From Planococcus citri (Eukaryota; Arthropoda; Insecta; Hemiptera; Pseudococcidae), in the NCBI RefSeq assembly GCF_950023065.1, contig NC_088681.1, positions 36,986,836 to 37,050,835 of the forward strand: DNA of 64,000 bases, in the 5' to 3' direction. A program made the position numbers and the translations under genes. This document shows positions 1-14,600 of the stretch, piece by piece; position 1 is the first letter of the stretch, and every line of letters begins with the position of its first letter. The notes beneath the pieces are model-generated. The model saw only the letters and a list, made by a program, of their open reading frames with translations. It was not told the origin of the DNA and ran no database searches.

Positions 1-197
1 ACGCAATTATCAAAAAATTAACAACTTTTTCCTGCTCGACCTTTTAAAATCATTCGCACGTACGCTTTAATTAAACATTTACAAAGCTTCCTGCTTCTCT
101 TTACCATTGTATCGTTTCGTTACTTAACACCTTTTCCAGTAATTTGACGATTATACGAAAACCAAGCAAAAAACCTCTTTAATCATACGAGTAAAAA

Positions 198-368
198 ATG
201 AAAATCACCAAATCCAACGAGCTGAAATTAATTCAAATCTTTTCAACGAAAGCATTCGCTATACCATTAAGTAATTATAGTGCAGCAGCAGCGAAGCAGG
301 AACTCCTGACGTTAAAGGATTTGCCTAACGAACGCCGTAAATTTGCGGGAAAAATTCACCCATATTGA
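198..368 (+). CDS. Small unassigned ORF (56 codons)
   Basis: An ATG at 198 follows an in-frame TAA at 192 and opens 56 codons to a TGA at 366. The predicted peptide is basic and mixed in composition, with an Ala4 run and an ELLTLKDLPNERRKF stretch. That is less low-complexity than the chance ORFs nearby. I do not recognise it. It could be a small gene, an exon of a gene left of the window, or chance. No promoter or poly(A) signal was convincing. Confidence 0.2.
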   Translation: MKITKSNELKLIQIFSTKAFAIPLSNYSAAAAKQELLTLKDLPNERRKFAGKIHPY

Positions 369-2637
369 TACAATCGTTTCGTGGAGCCCAATAAAAATTA
401 ACCCAATAAAGTTGAGTAGTTGAAATTTATTTTATAATAAAATACTTGATCAATTGGAGGTGATTTCAGGACGTTTTGGAGCCTCCAGTCCAGTTTGGGA
501 AATTTCAGATTTTCAGAAAGTGTCATAAAAACTATCCAAATCAAGGTCATGCACTTTATAAACGTAATTGGTGCTTCTTGGTGACTCATTTGACCAAATA
601 CACGTCATTTTTTCGAAATCAGTTTCTGGAAATTCAAAATCGTAGGTATATTATTCTCCAGTGAAATTCATACGTTCCAAAGTTGATTTAAACACTTTTC
701 ATGGTATTTTTTGAAAATCTGAAATTTCCGAAGTTTGGCTGAAGACTCCAGAACGGATTGAGACCCCCTTGGACAGACTTGTTAGCTTCTCAACTTATTG
801 GATACAATTTTCTGGAATTTCCAGCATTCAAAAATCTGTTGGGGTTTCCTGCAGAACTCCTCAAAAAGGTTCAAAACTGTTTCCAATAAATTTGAGGGTG
901 TTGAAAATAGGGTAAGTAAGGACCAAATTTCAACTTCTTAGGTTAATTTGGTGAAATTTTGATTTTTTTTTTAGTTTTAACCCACAGATTTTTAAAAATT
1001 TGCCAAAAATTGAAACATGAACGTCAGCACTTGAAATGTTGGTCGATAATGTATTTTTGCATGATGCTTTTTCAATTCAGCTGTCCGATTCAAAAAATCT
1101 TGAGCTAGTTAGGCTTTCATTTCAGACAAAGTAATCATCAGATATCTGCTCAAAACTAGTGGTTTTGATTCAAATTCCATATAGGCTTACCTACGATAAA
1201 GTTTTTTGAAAAAAGCATTGAAATTCATATAATGAAAATATAGAAAATTTTCAGCATTTTGTGTGAAATTCTCAACCTACGAAAAATTAAATTTTTTCAT
1301 TTCTCTCTTTATTTGAAACAAACCATTTTCCAATTTGTTGGTGTTTTTGTTCCGTTTTCTCCAACTTTCATTGATCCGTTATAACTCAATTTGGAGCTGG
1401 ACGTTCTTAAATAAAACTCTAAAAATGAGTCTTTATAATCGTAAACTGGACTACTCGATGACTCAAATCAATTGCAACCATTTTCGAGCCTATTTAGAAC
1501 CTGCCACATAAAATCACTTTTCCTCAGGATGATGGAATCGTTTTAGATGGAATTTTAATCAACTTCGCTACTGCTGGAGCCTGCATTCACTCAAAACTAG
1601 TCATCTCGTAGGTTTTTGAAACATAACATTGTTGTAAAATGTTTATAAAATTTACAAATTGCCTCACCACAGGTGCAATAAACTTTGAAAGTCTCTCTGA
1701 AGAGTACTCCCTCCTTCCTCGAATTAAAATAATGCAACGCTCTATTTATTCATATTTTTCTTTACTTATTACCTAATCAAACAATCGTAGTACTTTTCGA
1801 GTTTTTCAAAAACAATTAGTTTTTCGTAATTCGTGATGAAAAAAATTAAACAAAAAAACTCCGGATTTTTCATCACAAATAGGTTATTGATTAATCTAAT
1901 TTAAACTTGAATTCCTCAAAAAAAATCTTCCTGAGTTCCTGGAAAAAATTGATCCCATCACAAGAGGACAATTTAATGCCCTTATAATTTTTTTTCTTCG
2001 GGTCTTTCGTAGAGCCTTTGATTTCTCTGAGGAAAAGTGACAATCGTGTGCAAAAACAAAGAAGGTGATGATGAACACCAATTGTCTTCAACTGAACATT
2101 GGCGAATTTCAGAAAACACATTCCAAATTTTGCTTTCTAATTCAATCTATCCACTACTCAAGTCTGTGCGAAGAGGGGGGGAGTTCCTCTCGGGCTATAG
2201 AACTTTTCTTGAGAGTCCACAACTGCTAAAAAAATCATTTTCAACAAAAGGGATCTACAAGAACGTAACTATTTTTATTTTATTTTAAAACTTCAAAGCC
2301 ATAATTTGCTGCTGAGACCTTTTTTTTTTTACTCTTTCGTTCTTCACACTTTTTTCTCGAAGCCCAAATTTCCTCTGTTTTCACCAGATACGAGTAAAAG
2401 CTTATGTTTGAATACTGTTGGAAAAATTTAGAGAGAAGAATTGTGACTGAATTATTGGGCAAAGTGCCTTTGAAAAAATGATTTTAAAAAATGTTGTGGT
2501 CATTCAGTACCTCGTATCCTTTCACCATCTCTCTTCCTTTTGCCCCTGATTCAAGCACCTTTACTCAAAAATCAATCATTCCATCTCATAACCAATTGAC
2601 CCGACTGAATCGTTACGTATGCTTTTTGATTTTACAG
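369..2637. other. Upstream region of CCAPR, no gene seen
   Basis: AT-rich sequence with no coding exon that I can support. About 814-975 is a diverged copy of a dispersed repeat whose second copy lies near 9701-9852. A pyrimidine-rich tract and AG at 2636-2637 form the likely acceptor of the first CCAPR coding exon, so an upstream non-coding exon probably lies in or before this stretch. I could not locate it. Confidence 0.5.
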
Positions 2638-2685
2638 ATGCATCACACTCAGCGTATCATCGCAAGTCCGAAAATGCACCATTAA
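2638..2685 (+). promoter_or_regulatory. Upstream ORF in the CCAPR leader
   Basis: If the acceptor AG at 2636-2637 is used, the exon begins directly with ATG. This starts a 15-codon uORF that stops at 2683-2685, eight bases before the presumed CCAPR start at 2694. Such a leader would be expected to lower translation of the receptor. The existence of the ORF is seen; its use is inferred. Confidence 0.4.
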
Positions 2686-2693
2686 CGCATCAA

Positions 2694-5600
2694 ATGGCCG
2701 CCATGAACGAGAGCCACACCGATAAATACCACATAAACGCCAAAAGCTGGGAACCACTGGACTACGCTACTAGAAACCAATCGGACTCGTTCAATTTTAG
2801 TTTCATCGCATTTAATGGAAGTGCGCCGGAAAACAGTATCAACTCGTTTTATTTTTACGAGGTACCAGCCTCTTTATACTTACATATTACGGTATTAATT
2901 AAATTTATTTATACATCTGGTACACGCCTTGTAGTCGTAGTAAGTATGTAGTATTACACACTACACAACTCCACACATATAGCATCGTACAAGCGTCAGT
3001 GTTGCTATAATTCTTAAACAATTGCGCGAATTCTACAAAGAGATCGAGACAGATGATAATCTATCTAGAGAGACACGCGAAATTACGAATAATAACGACT
3101 TATTTATTAAGATTAAACTCATCTCGCATAGTTTATACATTTTAATAACACGACATCTCGTCTCTCGATCGCTTATGGACGTGTGTCGTGTGTGCCAAAC
3201 GTAACAATTTCCAGATACTAAACTGTCATCGCCATTCGCCGCGGTCTCGAGGCTTGTACTTTGTACTACTACGATGTACATTTGAGCATTTTTCTGGTAA
3301 GAACGAGACGTTAATTATATACGAGAATCTCTCGAGTATAAACGCGTCATCCAAATATCTGTCGCTCATGAAGTACCTACCTCTACCTACTCGTCGTATG
3401 AGTAGTCTATTCAACCCCTGAGAGCTGTTTTGTTTTAGTAGTCCAATATTTCGAGTATTTCGATTTATGATATATGATATAATATCGAGCCCTTTAATAA
3501 TACGTCAAATTACATACTTTTTGGAAAAAGGCATCCCTCGTTTTTTGAGCCTATAGCCTATATCATCATAAGTAGTATATCTCATATTTGAAAAGATGAA
3601 CAAACGGCCGACAAATTTTTTCGTCAACTTTTCCTCCCCATATAAGATAATACCGCACATTTCGTTCGTAATAACGTTCCAGCGATACGTTCATATCTTG
3701 AAAATGCGATATCGACGAAATCTCCTCTCCTTCGGAACGATTTATAACCATTTTTATCGTTTCGCCGATACTATTGAGATGGAATTTAATAGGAATATTT
3801 TATTACCGTTTTACTCAGTTTGAATGAAAAATATACTCTTCGTAGTGGAAATCGATTCTCGAAAATGATTTATTATGATACTTTGATGAAACTTCATCGA
3901 ATGTAATTGAGATTGGAAAAAGGAATAGGTACCTACTTAGGTAGGTAGATTTTCTTGGAATTATTTCGTATTAAAATTACACACGAGATTTTGGTAGATA
4001 TTAAATTGAGACGACGAGCCAGGGCTCGAAACTGGCGCAAGTAAAGAGATGAAAATTAAGTTACTGTACGAGAAACAATTCCACCACGATGAATCATACC
4101 AATTACCAAAGAATCCAACCAACTATAGTAAATGCAATTCAGTCCAAAAATGAGATGTGTCTGGCTCTTAACTAGTATTGCCACCCCAATAACGCCATCG
4201 AAATATTGCTACAGAGTTTTCTAAATTAACGAAAAAATTATTCGAAACTTTGCAGACGTAGATAGTTTTTCAATCAAACCGATCAAACTATATCTCTGTT
4301 TTGAAGCGATTGCAATATATTTTCAAATCATTCGTTTCGTACTCGTATTTCATATTTGCGATGGAAATGCCTCTTTAACAAAGCGCACACTCTTTTCCAG
4401 AGCTTTTTGTACAAGTAAATAGACAATTTTGCTAACGTTTCAGTAGGTAACCTACGTACCTATCCAAGTCACTATAAACGTCTGGGAAAATGAAAGATTT
4501 CGATAAAAATTCTAGCTGAAAAAAAAACGACAACAACGTAACTTTTCACATAGACGAACATTTTCAAGATGTAGGTAGGTACACAATTGCATAACTCTTC
4601 TTTTTCAAGGGATTTCTAATACCCAAGTGACATTTTATTTAAGAGATTGTCAGCAACGTGAATATTTTTACATGAAATAACATCGTAGTATACGGAGGTG
4701 AATTGCTACGCGATTTGCTAAGTTATGTGAGGATAACGAAAATTTTACAAGAATATAGTTTTACTACTGGCAAGATGGTGCGTTAGCTTCCGGCTGGGAT
4801 TTCAAAATTAACTGATGAAAGTTGGTACCGGTGGCTCAAAACCCCATAACAAAATTCTCAGATCGCCAGATCACTTTCTACTCCTTCCAAAAAGGGTGAA
4901 ATTTACATTTCAGTTAAAAATTTATATATTTGGCCGTTTTCAACCCGATTTTTTTATGCTTTTCAAAAATACCTCTCTCATAAAGAATCGATTTCATTTC
5001 AGTAACCAAAAAAAAAAAAAAAAATAGATTAGATAATGTTTAAAAAAAAGAAACAGAAAACAAAAACACAAAGTGCATGCTTTAAAATGACAAAATATTC
5101 AACATTGTAAAATTTGTTGAAGTGAGCCCCCCACCCCCACCCCAAAAAATATGTACAAACCAGCGTCATTTCTTCATTGTATTTACTTGAAAAGACCGTT
5201 GCGGTTGAATTGACAATCTTTTTTCAAGAAGTTTGGTAATTATTTTTCCATAAGTATTCATATTTTTGCATTTAATCATTACAAAAGTAATTACTAGACT
5301 CTTCACCTCCCCAGAGTTTGACAAATAGATTTCAAAAATTTTCAAGTGAGTCTTTTTCTGACAATCTCAACTACTCAAAATTGAAATCATTACCTATTGT
5401 TGGACTTTTGCCCATTTAAGGAGGTTCTGGAGGCCATAGGTGAGGTCAATTTGAAAAACTATGGCTATATTCGTATTCAGCGATACCGAAAACCTACTGT
5501 TTCATGTGTCACACGATTGAAACCGTTTATACGACTTTTACCCCCCTTTGGGGAAGTGCTGGGGGCCATGTATGGGGTCCAATCAAAAATCTGACGTCAT

Positions 5601-8600
5601 ATTCGTGTTAATCGTCATCGAAAACGTGCAATTCAATATATCACATGCCCCAGATTTTTTTTTGAAAGTTTTGCCCAAATTTGGGGGAGGAGGTGCTTCT
5701 TTTCCATTAAAAATTCCCATCTCGAAAATTAAATATTTCGAAAAAGCATCAAAAGGTACATATATCTATGAAAATTTTTTCAGAATTTTAAATGGTAGCT
5801 CCCACTTACAACGCCATTTTGAAATTTGAACTTTCAATTTGAAAGTTTAACTTTAAAGTTTTAAAAATTTCAAAATGCTTCAAAAGTTCAAAATGCAATG
5901 CCCTTCGAACTGTGAAATCAGTTTTGATCAAAATATCAGAGCTTTGGAGACATGCGTTGCTGAAGTTGATTACCTCGAGAAAACGTGAAAATAATTGAAG
6001 CCCCCCACCCGCCACCAAACTGATTGCGGGTTTCTTACGTATGGTGCGTAGACATTGTAAAAAAAAATTGAGCGAAATTGAAGGACATGATTCAAAAACG
6101 TTGATCGAGTTGAGGTGGAATGACCCAGGGGTTATACGTTGTGTAGGGTTCAATTTTGAGAAAATATCATTATGCAATTTCGAGATTCAGAATAGTTTTA
6201 GTAAAATACTAAAAATTTTTCGAAAAAAGATACCTAATCAATAAAATTTTAGTTGTTTCTAACTTTTAAAAAAAATCAATTTGGATAAAATAAAAATTTG
6301 TGAAAAGTACAAAAACACAATAATTTTGAAAATATGTATGTTGACATCTCTTTTTGGAATTTTGGAGGAAAGATGGGAAGTAAATTGTCTCACTTGAATG
6401 TAAGTAAATACCTAGATATTAAGAAATCCAATTTTCAAAATGGAATTCCAAAAATAAATTAAGTGTACTTAAAAGTGATCAAAAATTTAAATTACGAGTA
6501 CCTATACGTTTTTTATGTAGTCCAATACCTAGTCTTTCAAAGAAATTTTTTTTTGATAAAAAATTTTGATCCTGCATAGAAATACGTAGTAGGTCCAATT
6601 TTTAAATTTTAAAGCAGATTCTAAAAATTCTAAAATCAAAATCATGTGACAACAATTTTTCTGTGCAAGCTGTCAAAATTGTCAAAAAAAAGAGGAAATG
6701 AATTCTGCGTTTTTGAGCATTGAATTTTCCTTTTCGGTCACTTTGAATTTATTTCCAAATTCGATCACACGAGTGACGAGATGCAATGGCATTTGTATAG
6801 GGCAAAACGCGCATTTCAGGTTGCATACTTGCACCTTTGGTTTCGTGGGCTAAACCTTACAAGTATAGCTGTAAACAATGCTGTTCACTTCTACTTTTCA
6901 GCTCGTTAAGTCAATTTTCTCAAGGAAGACTTTCACGGATTTCAAAATCTGTAGTACCGTTGGAAAGAGGACAAAATCCTCTACAATTTAGAGCCATAAA
7001 ATAATGGGGTCCTCGAGATGGTTTAAAAGTTCTGTCGCCTCAAAGTTCAAAGTGTATAGAAAAATATGTTGAATTGGCTGCATATTTCAGCTCGTTAAGT
7101 CAATTTTCTCAAGAAAGACTTTTGAGGACTTCAAAAAATTTAGTACCGTTGGAAAGAGGACAAAATCCTATACAATTTAGAGCCATAAAATAATGGGGTC
7201 CTCGAGATGGTTTAAAAGTTCTGTTGCCTCAAAGTGCAAAGCTGACAGAACAATGAGTTGAATTTTGCCGCATTTTTCTGCTCGTTAAGTCAATTTTCTC
7301 AAGGAAGACCTTTCAGGATTTCAAAAAATTTATTACCGTTGGAAAGGGCACAAATTTCTCTACAATTTAGAGTCATAAAATAATATGGTCCTCGAGATGG
7401 TTTAAAAGTTCTGTTGCCTCAAAGTGCAAAGCTGCCAGAACAATGAGTTGAATTTTGCCGCATTTTTCTGCTCCTTAAGTCAATTTTCTCAAGGAAGACC
7501 TTTCAGGATTTCAAAAAATTTATTACCGTTGGAAAGGGCACAAATTTCTCTACAATTTAGAGCCATAAAATAATGGGGTCCTCGAGATGGTTTAAAAGTT
7601 CTGTTGCCTCAAAGTGCAAAGCTGACAGAACAATGAGTTGAATTTTGCCGCATTTTTCTGCTCGTTAAGTCAATTTTCTCAAGGAAGACCTTTCAGGATT
7701 TCAAAAAATTTATTACCGTTGGAAAGGGCACAAATTTCTCTACAATTTAGAGCCATAAAATAATATGGTCCTCGAGATGGTTTAAAAGTTCTGTTGCCTC
7801 AAAGTGCAAAGCTGCCAGAACAATGAGTTGAATTTTGCCGCATTTTTCTGCTCCTTAAGTCAATTTTCTCAAGGAAGACCTTTGAGGATTTCAAAAAATT
7901 TATTACCGTTGGAAAGGGCACAAATTTCTCTACAATTTAGAGCCATAAAATAATGGGGTCCTCGAGATGGTTTAAAAGTTCTGTCGCCTCAAAGTTCAAA
8001 GTGTACAGAAAAATATGTTGAATTGGCTACATATTTCAGCTCGTTAAGTCAATTTTCTCAAGGAAGACCTTTGAGGATTTCAAAAAATTTATTACCGTTG
8101 GAAAGGGAACAAATTTCTCTACAATTTAGAGCCATAAAATAATGGGATCCTCGAGATGGTTTGAAAGTTTTGGCATATCAAAATGCAAAGAGGACAGAAC
8201 AATCACTAGCAACATGCCCACAATATGTAAGGGGAATCAAGAGATACCACCATTTATACACCTTGTGACGTCAGGGCGTTTTGCCCTATTGGTAAGTATG
8301 TAAGTATGTAGTATTTTATGAAAGTTTGGCTAAATAGTTGAAAAAAGGGGAACTCCTTGAAAAGAGTCATCTATTCAGGGTTCGATTTTTTTAAAGTAAG
8401 AATTTTATAAGAGTTGAGTTGGTTAGTCACAGTGGTCCTGCGAATCGGTTTCTTATACTTATTTTCCCACATACAATTTAACTCGAACCATTCAATTCCT
8501 TGGTAAAATTTATTCAATTTTTCTTATCCCTATATCACATACAGGGTGATTCGGATAAGACCTGAAAAATTAAAACCACATATTCTACTCGTCGAATTGA

Positions 8601-11600
8601 GAAAAAATTTCCTTTGCAAAAATTTTGAAAAACCAACCCTTAATGAGATATTTGCAATTAAAGTTGTGTAAAATATGGCAACACCGCATTTACATTTCCC
8701 TTATGTGTTACGCATTGTTACATAGCTCAAATCAGAGTGTTATCAAAAAGTGTTCCTTAGTTACGATTTCCTACTTTGATTTGAAGTGCAATCGTTTACC
8801 AACCAGCAATTTCTATTGTTTTTAGGAAACGAAATCGTAATTTACCGTGACAAATTTTGCGATGTTGCCAAAGTGAGCATATTGGTTGAGATAAATTATG
8901 TTTTATTGAGGAATAGCATTTTTTTTTTCATAAAAGTATTTGAAATTGATAATTGAGTACAGGAAACCTTCAAAAACATTAGTTTCTAAAAAATTGGAGA
9001 GTTTGTCAAAATTGAAAAATTTGATTACTCAGCATCCAATGGACCAAAAAAGAGAAATTAAAGTTTAATGAGTGTCGAATGAGAAGTACTACCGCAATCA
9101 TTAATAAAATTCGAAATAATTTAATTTAACTTCAAGTTTTGATTGTTTTTCATCTAAGAAAACACATTTCTGACTTCAAAACATCAAGTTATGGACCAAA
9201 ACAGAAAAGAATGATACTCTACATTTCTGAGATCTCACTTCACTTTTTCCACCACCTACCCCCCAAAAATTTTCAATAGAGACGCCGAAACGCCCAATTT
9301 TAAGAAAACAGCTGGCCCCCTTTAAAGGTCAATAACTCCGAAATGAAGCGGTTTTGGTCCATGGTGTGTATAACATTTTTTACTCCTATTTATGAGTAGA
9401 ATACGTGGTTTTAATTTTTCAGGTCTTATCCGAATCACCCTGTATACTTTTATGGCGCCCAACGTGGGGCTCAAGGGAGGTTCCTTGAGTTAAAACTCTA
9501 AGTACTCAAAATTCTTATCATTTTTCGTGTTCAAAAATGGTAGTTTACTTTAACTCTAATCCAAATTTGTTAAATCGATTTTAGAGTTTTGATTCATTTT
9601 CAAAAGAGTTCGCCCAAATGTGGGTAGGTATTTTCATAAATATATGTTCGTAAGATTGATATAAATTTTAGATTTACAACTTCGTTGGTTAAAATTTCGT
9701 GGAATTTCCAACTTTAAAAATCTGCTGGAAACTCCAGAACTTCTCAAAGTGGTTTGAAACCGTTTCTAATCAATTTGGGATGTCCAAAATAGGGTACACA
9801 CCAAATTTCAGCTTTCTGGGTCAATTTGGTAAAATTTTGATTTTTTTTTCATTTTTGTGTCGAATTTTGATTTTTAAAAAGCCATCAAGCACCCAAACTT
9901 TTGGCTGGTGATTTTGCATGCTCTTTCGATTCAGCTCTGTTCGGTTCAAAAATTATCCAACCATCTACAAAACATCCAACTACGAGTACATAAAATATTT
10001 ATGTACCTACTGTTCACTTTTATAATCCCTGAAAATTTACTGGCAATTTCAAGAACACAATATGTATTCCCAAATCGAAAACACCAATTTCCACATTCTC
10101 CACATTCTTGCGAAGAAAAAGAAGTACGAGAGAGACAATGCCTTAGCATCAAAATAAGCCTCTCGATCAATTAGACGGTATTCTTCGCTCGGCTCATTTT
10201 ACACTTTATTATACTCGTAGTCGTAGCTACATTACGATATTCGAAACAATGAAAAACATGCCTCGTTAAAATGCGTAATTATGTTCATTTTGCAGACGAT
10301 TCAATTCACGGTTTTATGGATCATGTTCTTCAGTATTGTGCTGGGGAATAGCGCGGTATTAGCGGCGTTATTTCTGAATAATTCCAGGAAATCGAGGATG
10401 AATTATTTCATAATGCAATTGGCATTTGCAGGTAATAGTAAATTTCAATAAATTTATTAACCATACTGAAACACAGCATCCGCGGCAATATACTCGTACA
10501 AATAGGTAGGGGAACACGCTATAGCGAGCGTGTTCTTCGCGGAAACTGGAGCTTGTAAAACATAGATTCTACGAGGCGATTCCGGCAATAAAAATATCTA
10601 ACTAATCCATAGTAAAATCCAAACTGTCACTGGCACTGATTTTTTTTTTATTTTAATAGCATATTACGTGATAGACATTGGGCCATTTTTTGTACTACGA
10701 TTAATAAAGTTCTCGACAGATTGAATACGAATTTAAAAAAAAAAAAAAAAAAAAAACTCGTAACTTAATGCCTAGGTAATTATTACAAATCTAATGTTTT
10801 TATCCACGATATGAGTAGTACATTTTGAAAATATACGTTAAAAAAGGGCCAAAAAACAAAAAAAGTTAAAAAAGAAAGAAAAGTTATACAACTAATGAAT
10901 ATCGTTTGTTATTTCGATTCGTTTTGCGGTAAAAGCTCGACGTACCAACAGAATTATTATTCTTTTCAGTCCCCCGAATACTGTTTAAGCCTATCATTTA
11001 TTTTTTCTTTATATTCTCGAATTACACCGAAAATAACGCAGGAGAGAGTGAACCAAGGGTGGAAAACAGAAGCAAAAAAAAACGAACATTACTCTACCTC
11101 TCTTTTTCACATTCCTTTACCTTATAGTATATAGTATGTTATACAGCCACACATTCTTTCAGTCGTTGTCATATTTCAAGCGCATTAAAATCGTCCCATA
11201 TTTCCGTTTCCTACATTAACGTATATTTTACCGTTTTCCTCTATTTTCTACGTGCGATATGGTTACGTCGTCGTAGTCGTTGGGACAGGGCACACTGAAA
11301 TTGCATGTAGAAAATTTGCCTCCTTTTTTTTTGCACCCCTTAAAACTCACTTTTTCTCTTGTATGTGTCTCTTATAACGCGACAACAATAAGTATAAAAA
11401 ATTAGCGAAATTTTTAAACGAGGAAAATTTCTCTAAACGGTGCCAAATTTTTGGAAAATTTTATGTGTAAAATTTGCTCGCGACGAAAAAAAAAACTTTT
11501 ATCCGAGTAAAAAAGAAAAATGTCGTTACCTACGACGAGGGGTAAGACAACGATAAGAACTATAACGAAAGAAAATAACGATGTAAGCATCAAAAAGCTC

Positions 11601-14600
11601 GTAAATAAAACAACGAAAAGAGGTAGAGAAAAGTTGGCGGAAAAGTTTGTTTTCCTAATGTTAATCTGGAAGCAAAATGCATCCGTTGTACGAGAGATGA
11701 CCGCCGGAACGTATTTTTTCTCCTTTTTATTTGATTTATACCTTATCATCGCCTCCGGTATCTTTATACCGGGTGGTGCAAATTTCAGCCATGTGAGGAG
11801 GGAAGAAAGTGTGATGTTTTGAGGTGGTCAGGGATATGTGAAAGATGGGCGGGGAAGTATCGATTTGGCACACATTTGTGTTCATAAAAAAAAAAAAAAA
11901 AATGCTGAGTTACCTACGTAAAAGTGATGTAATTTTTTTGCACACGAGGGGTCGTTTTTTCGATACAGGGGTTATAAAAATATTACGTCTTATAATGCCA
12001 GAATTATGTATTCAATGAGCTGCAAAGTTTGTGGGATTGACATTTTGGTGGAGACGAAAAAAAATTGTAAGACCATTCTGTACACCACCTTGTAGAATTT
12101 GTAAAAAAATTATATTTCAATTTTTTGGGAAAATTTTTAAAATTAAAAAATGACCTAAAAAAATAGTGAACTTACGAGTAAACTTTTTAAACTGGACTTT
12201 CTCTGATTTGAACAAAATTTTCCGGAGATTCCAAAGTGGATTAAAAATATTATCAGTCAATAATTTGGAAGGTGGAAGATGAAATTTGATTGCAAGAAAT
12301 GAAAAAATGTTATTTTTTAAACGCATAGATGATAATTTCAGCAAAATTGTTTAAATGTATTAGGTATTTGGAAAATTTGTCAGTAGGTACCTACTTTCTC
12401 AAACTTTTCCAAAAATTCACATTAAAAAAAATTATTCTTCGAACTTTTTAAATGATAGTTCTTTCAAAATCATTCCACATCAACAGTCTCAAAAATATCT
12501 TTCAAGTTACGAGAAATCGTCACATTTCTCAAGTTTCACGATCAAACGATACCAAATGAATTTCTCCCTTTAAAGGAAAACTCAATTGTACACCATTTTC
12601 CACATACGATAGTGAACCACGCGATACAGCAGTTGGTATTCGAGTTCGTCGACCGAACACGTTGTTCATTAAGAGAGTAAAAACTCTCAAAGATACGTAC
12701 GCTATTTTTGTATCTTTTTAATTACATCCTTTTTTCCTTAAAAATGACAATGTAATATGGTCGGTTAAAACAGAGCGCAATTTTCAACTCTTTCTAGTCA
12801 CGTTAACGGATTAACTGGCCAGTTAAAGTACCCCTATTCACCTCGCGGTTGGTTCATTTTAATCATTAATCATACATAAACGGGTGGATCTTTCACCGTA
12901 GAACACCATATCTCTTTATTTTCCGACAACAATTGTTAAATTGTGGTTTGTTGCATTGGCCCCAAAGGTAATGTAAATCAAAAACATGATTTTCACATCG
13001 AATTATATAGTAGGTTAGGTTAGGTTTGTGAAATACGCGAGTGCATGTGTTTTTTTTCGTAACGTAATTGGATAACGTAGATCTGTTGTTTTTTTTTCAC
13101 TGAATCACTTTTAAGATTTTTTCATAAATTGTTTTCGTAAATGCTATACGAATCAATCAAAAGTACCTACGAGTATAAATTACAAAAAATATGAGCTCGT
13201 GTAAGCCATAACGAAATATACTTTCACGAGTTACGATCGCCGCTCAATTTCATTGGCTATATTATTTCGTCAAATAATCGTTTGTTCGTTTTCAAAATAT
13301 TAACCTATTTGGCACAAAATTCCAAAAATGATTATTCTCTCGAACCATGCTCCTGCGAAGAATCGCTTATGCAAATTATTACACACGCGCGTATGTTTAT
13401 ATGGAATTGTTTTATGGAGCGGTATGTTATGTGATAAACTTTAAAGTAGTGCTGCTATTTTCAATGATTTATATTATGGTCAAAAATTTGTCTATTCTTT
13501 ATGACCATTCTCCTTTGCCCTTTTTAAGACGTGAAATATGTTTTTCAGAAATTACCTTTTCTTTTTTATTGCACTGAATTTTAGCCCAATAAAATTCTTA
13601 TTTCAGTTGAAAATACTCGTAAAGCGGAATGTATTACTTACCACTGGTTCAAGAAAAGCAAACACCTAAGCAGGTGCGATGATAGATGTCTTCGGAATTT
13701 TTTCCAACATTTTAGTGTTTTTTCTCCTGCAAAAAAAAAAATATCATAAATTATCTAGAAGTAAACTTGCATACAGAAAGAAAAATATCAACAAAATTTA
13801 GAAGAAAACTAGAAAACATTTGAAAATATATTTTTTCAAGTAGAAAAAAAGTAAAAAATTGTGTAAAATGAAAGATTGCATTCCAAACACATATGAAGAA
13901 GAAATGAAAACTCAAAACCTACGAGGTGTTCGTAGCTTTAACTCAGTTTTCTAAAATCAACTTGAACGAATAAATTAAAATTCCTCAGCAAAATTCAGTG
14001 AAAATCAACACAAGAAATTCCAATTTAAAATCATCACCAAAACTCGATTCAATACCAGTTCAAAAAAAAATCTACGACAAGACAAACATAAAATTCTAAA
14101 TTCACTATTGAAGAGAGAAATTCATTTGAAATCTTTCATTCGAAATTATTTCCAAAAATTCATTTTAATCATTGTGATAAAATTCTTTTATAATTGAGCT
14201 ACCTACTTTCCACACAAAAAAAAAAAAAAAAAAAAAGAAAATTAATTAAAAATCCAAATTGACTTGCTACCAAAAAGATATAGTCCAGTCTGAATCATCC
14301 GAAGAAATTTTCTTTTTATGTATCTACCAATTATTTTATTTTGAACCCACCAAAAAATTATTCCTTAGCAAAATGTTTCAAAAAGCAAAATTTATCTCAA
14401 TTTGGCAAAACTCGTCAAATAACGTTTAAAATGTCAAAAATTCAATTTGAAAAAGAAACATCGAAATTGATAAATATTAAGTATTGAAAACTACATAATA
14501 AAATTTGCTCAAATTTAGCGAAAAGAGCATGAAATATTGTTGAAATTGTGTTTCAAACATCAAAAAGTAACAAAATTCTAGAAAAATTATACAACATAAA

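Larger units (their letters stand above)
2862..10295 (+). other. CCAPR intron 1 (7.4 kb)
   Basis: A GTACCA donor follows a complete codon, and the acceptor is TTTTGCAG. No exon was seen inside. Contents include a diverged tandem duplication near 5397-5680, where GACTTTTGCCC/GACTTTTACCC blocks repeat about 140 bp apart. They also include the tandem-repeat element at 6797-8289 and the MITE at 8540-9444. At about 6107-6125 there is one orphan GGTCATTCCAC-type terminus. The 3000-3800 stretch is more complex in sequence but shows no coding frame I can defend. Confidence 0.7.

Noticed and set aside
5806..6177. 123-codon minus-strand open frame
   Set aside because: Low-complexity, spans repeat-like sequence with an orphan transposon end, and no domain or splice context.
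13011..13027. TTAGG-like repeats (insect telomere unit)
   Set aside because: Only two to three units inside an intron; chance or the common TAGG motif, not a telomere.
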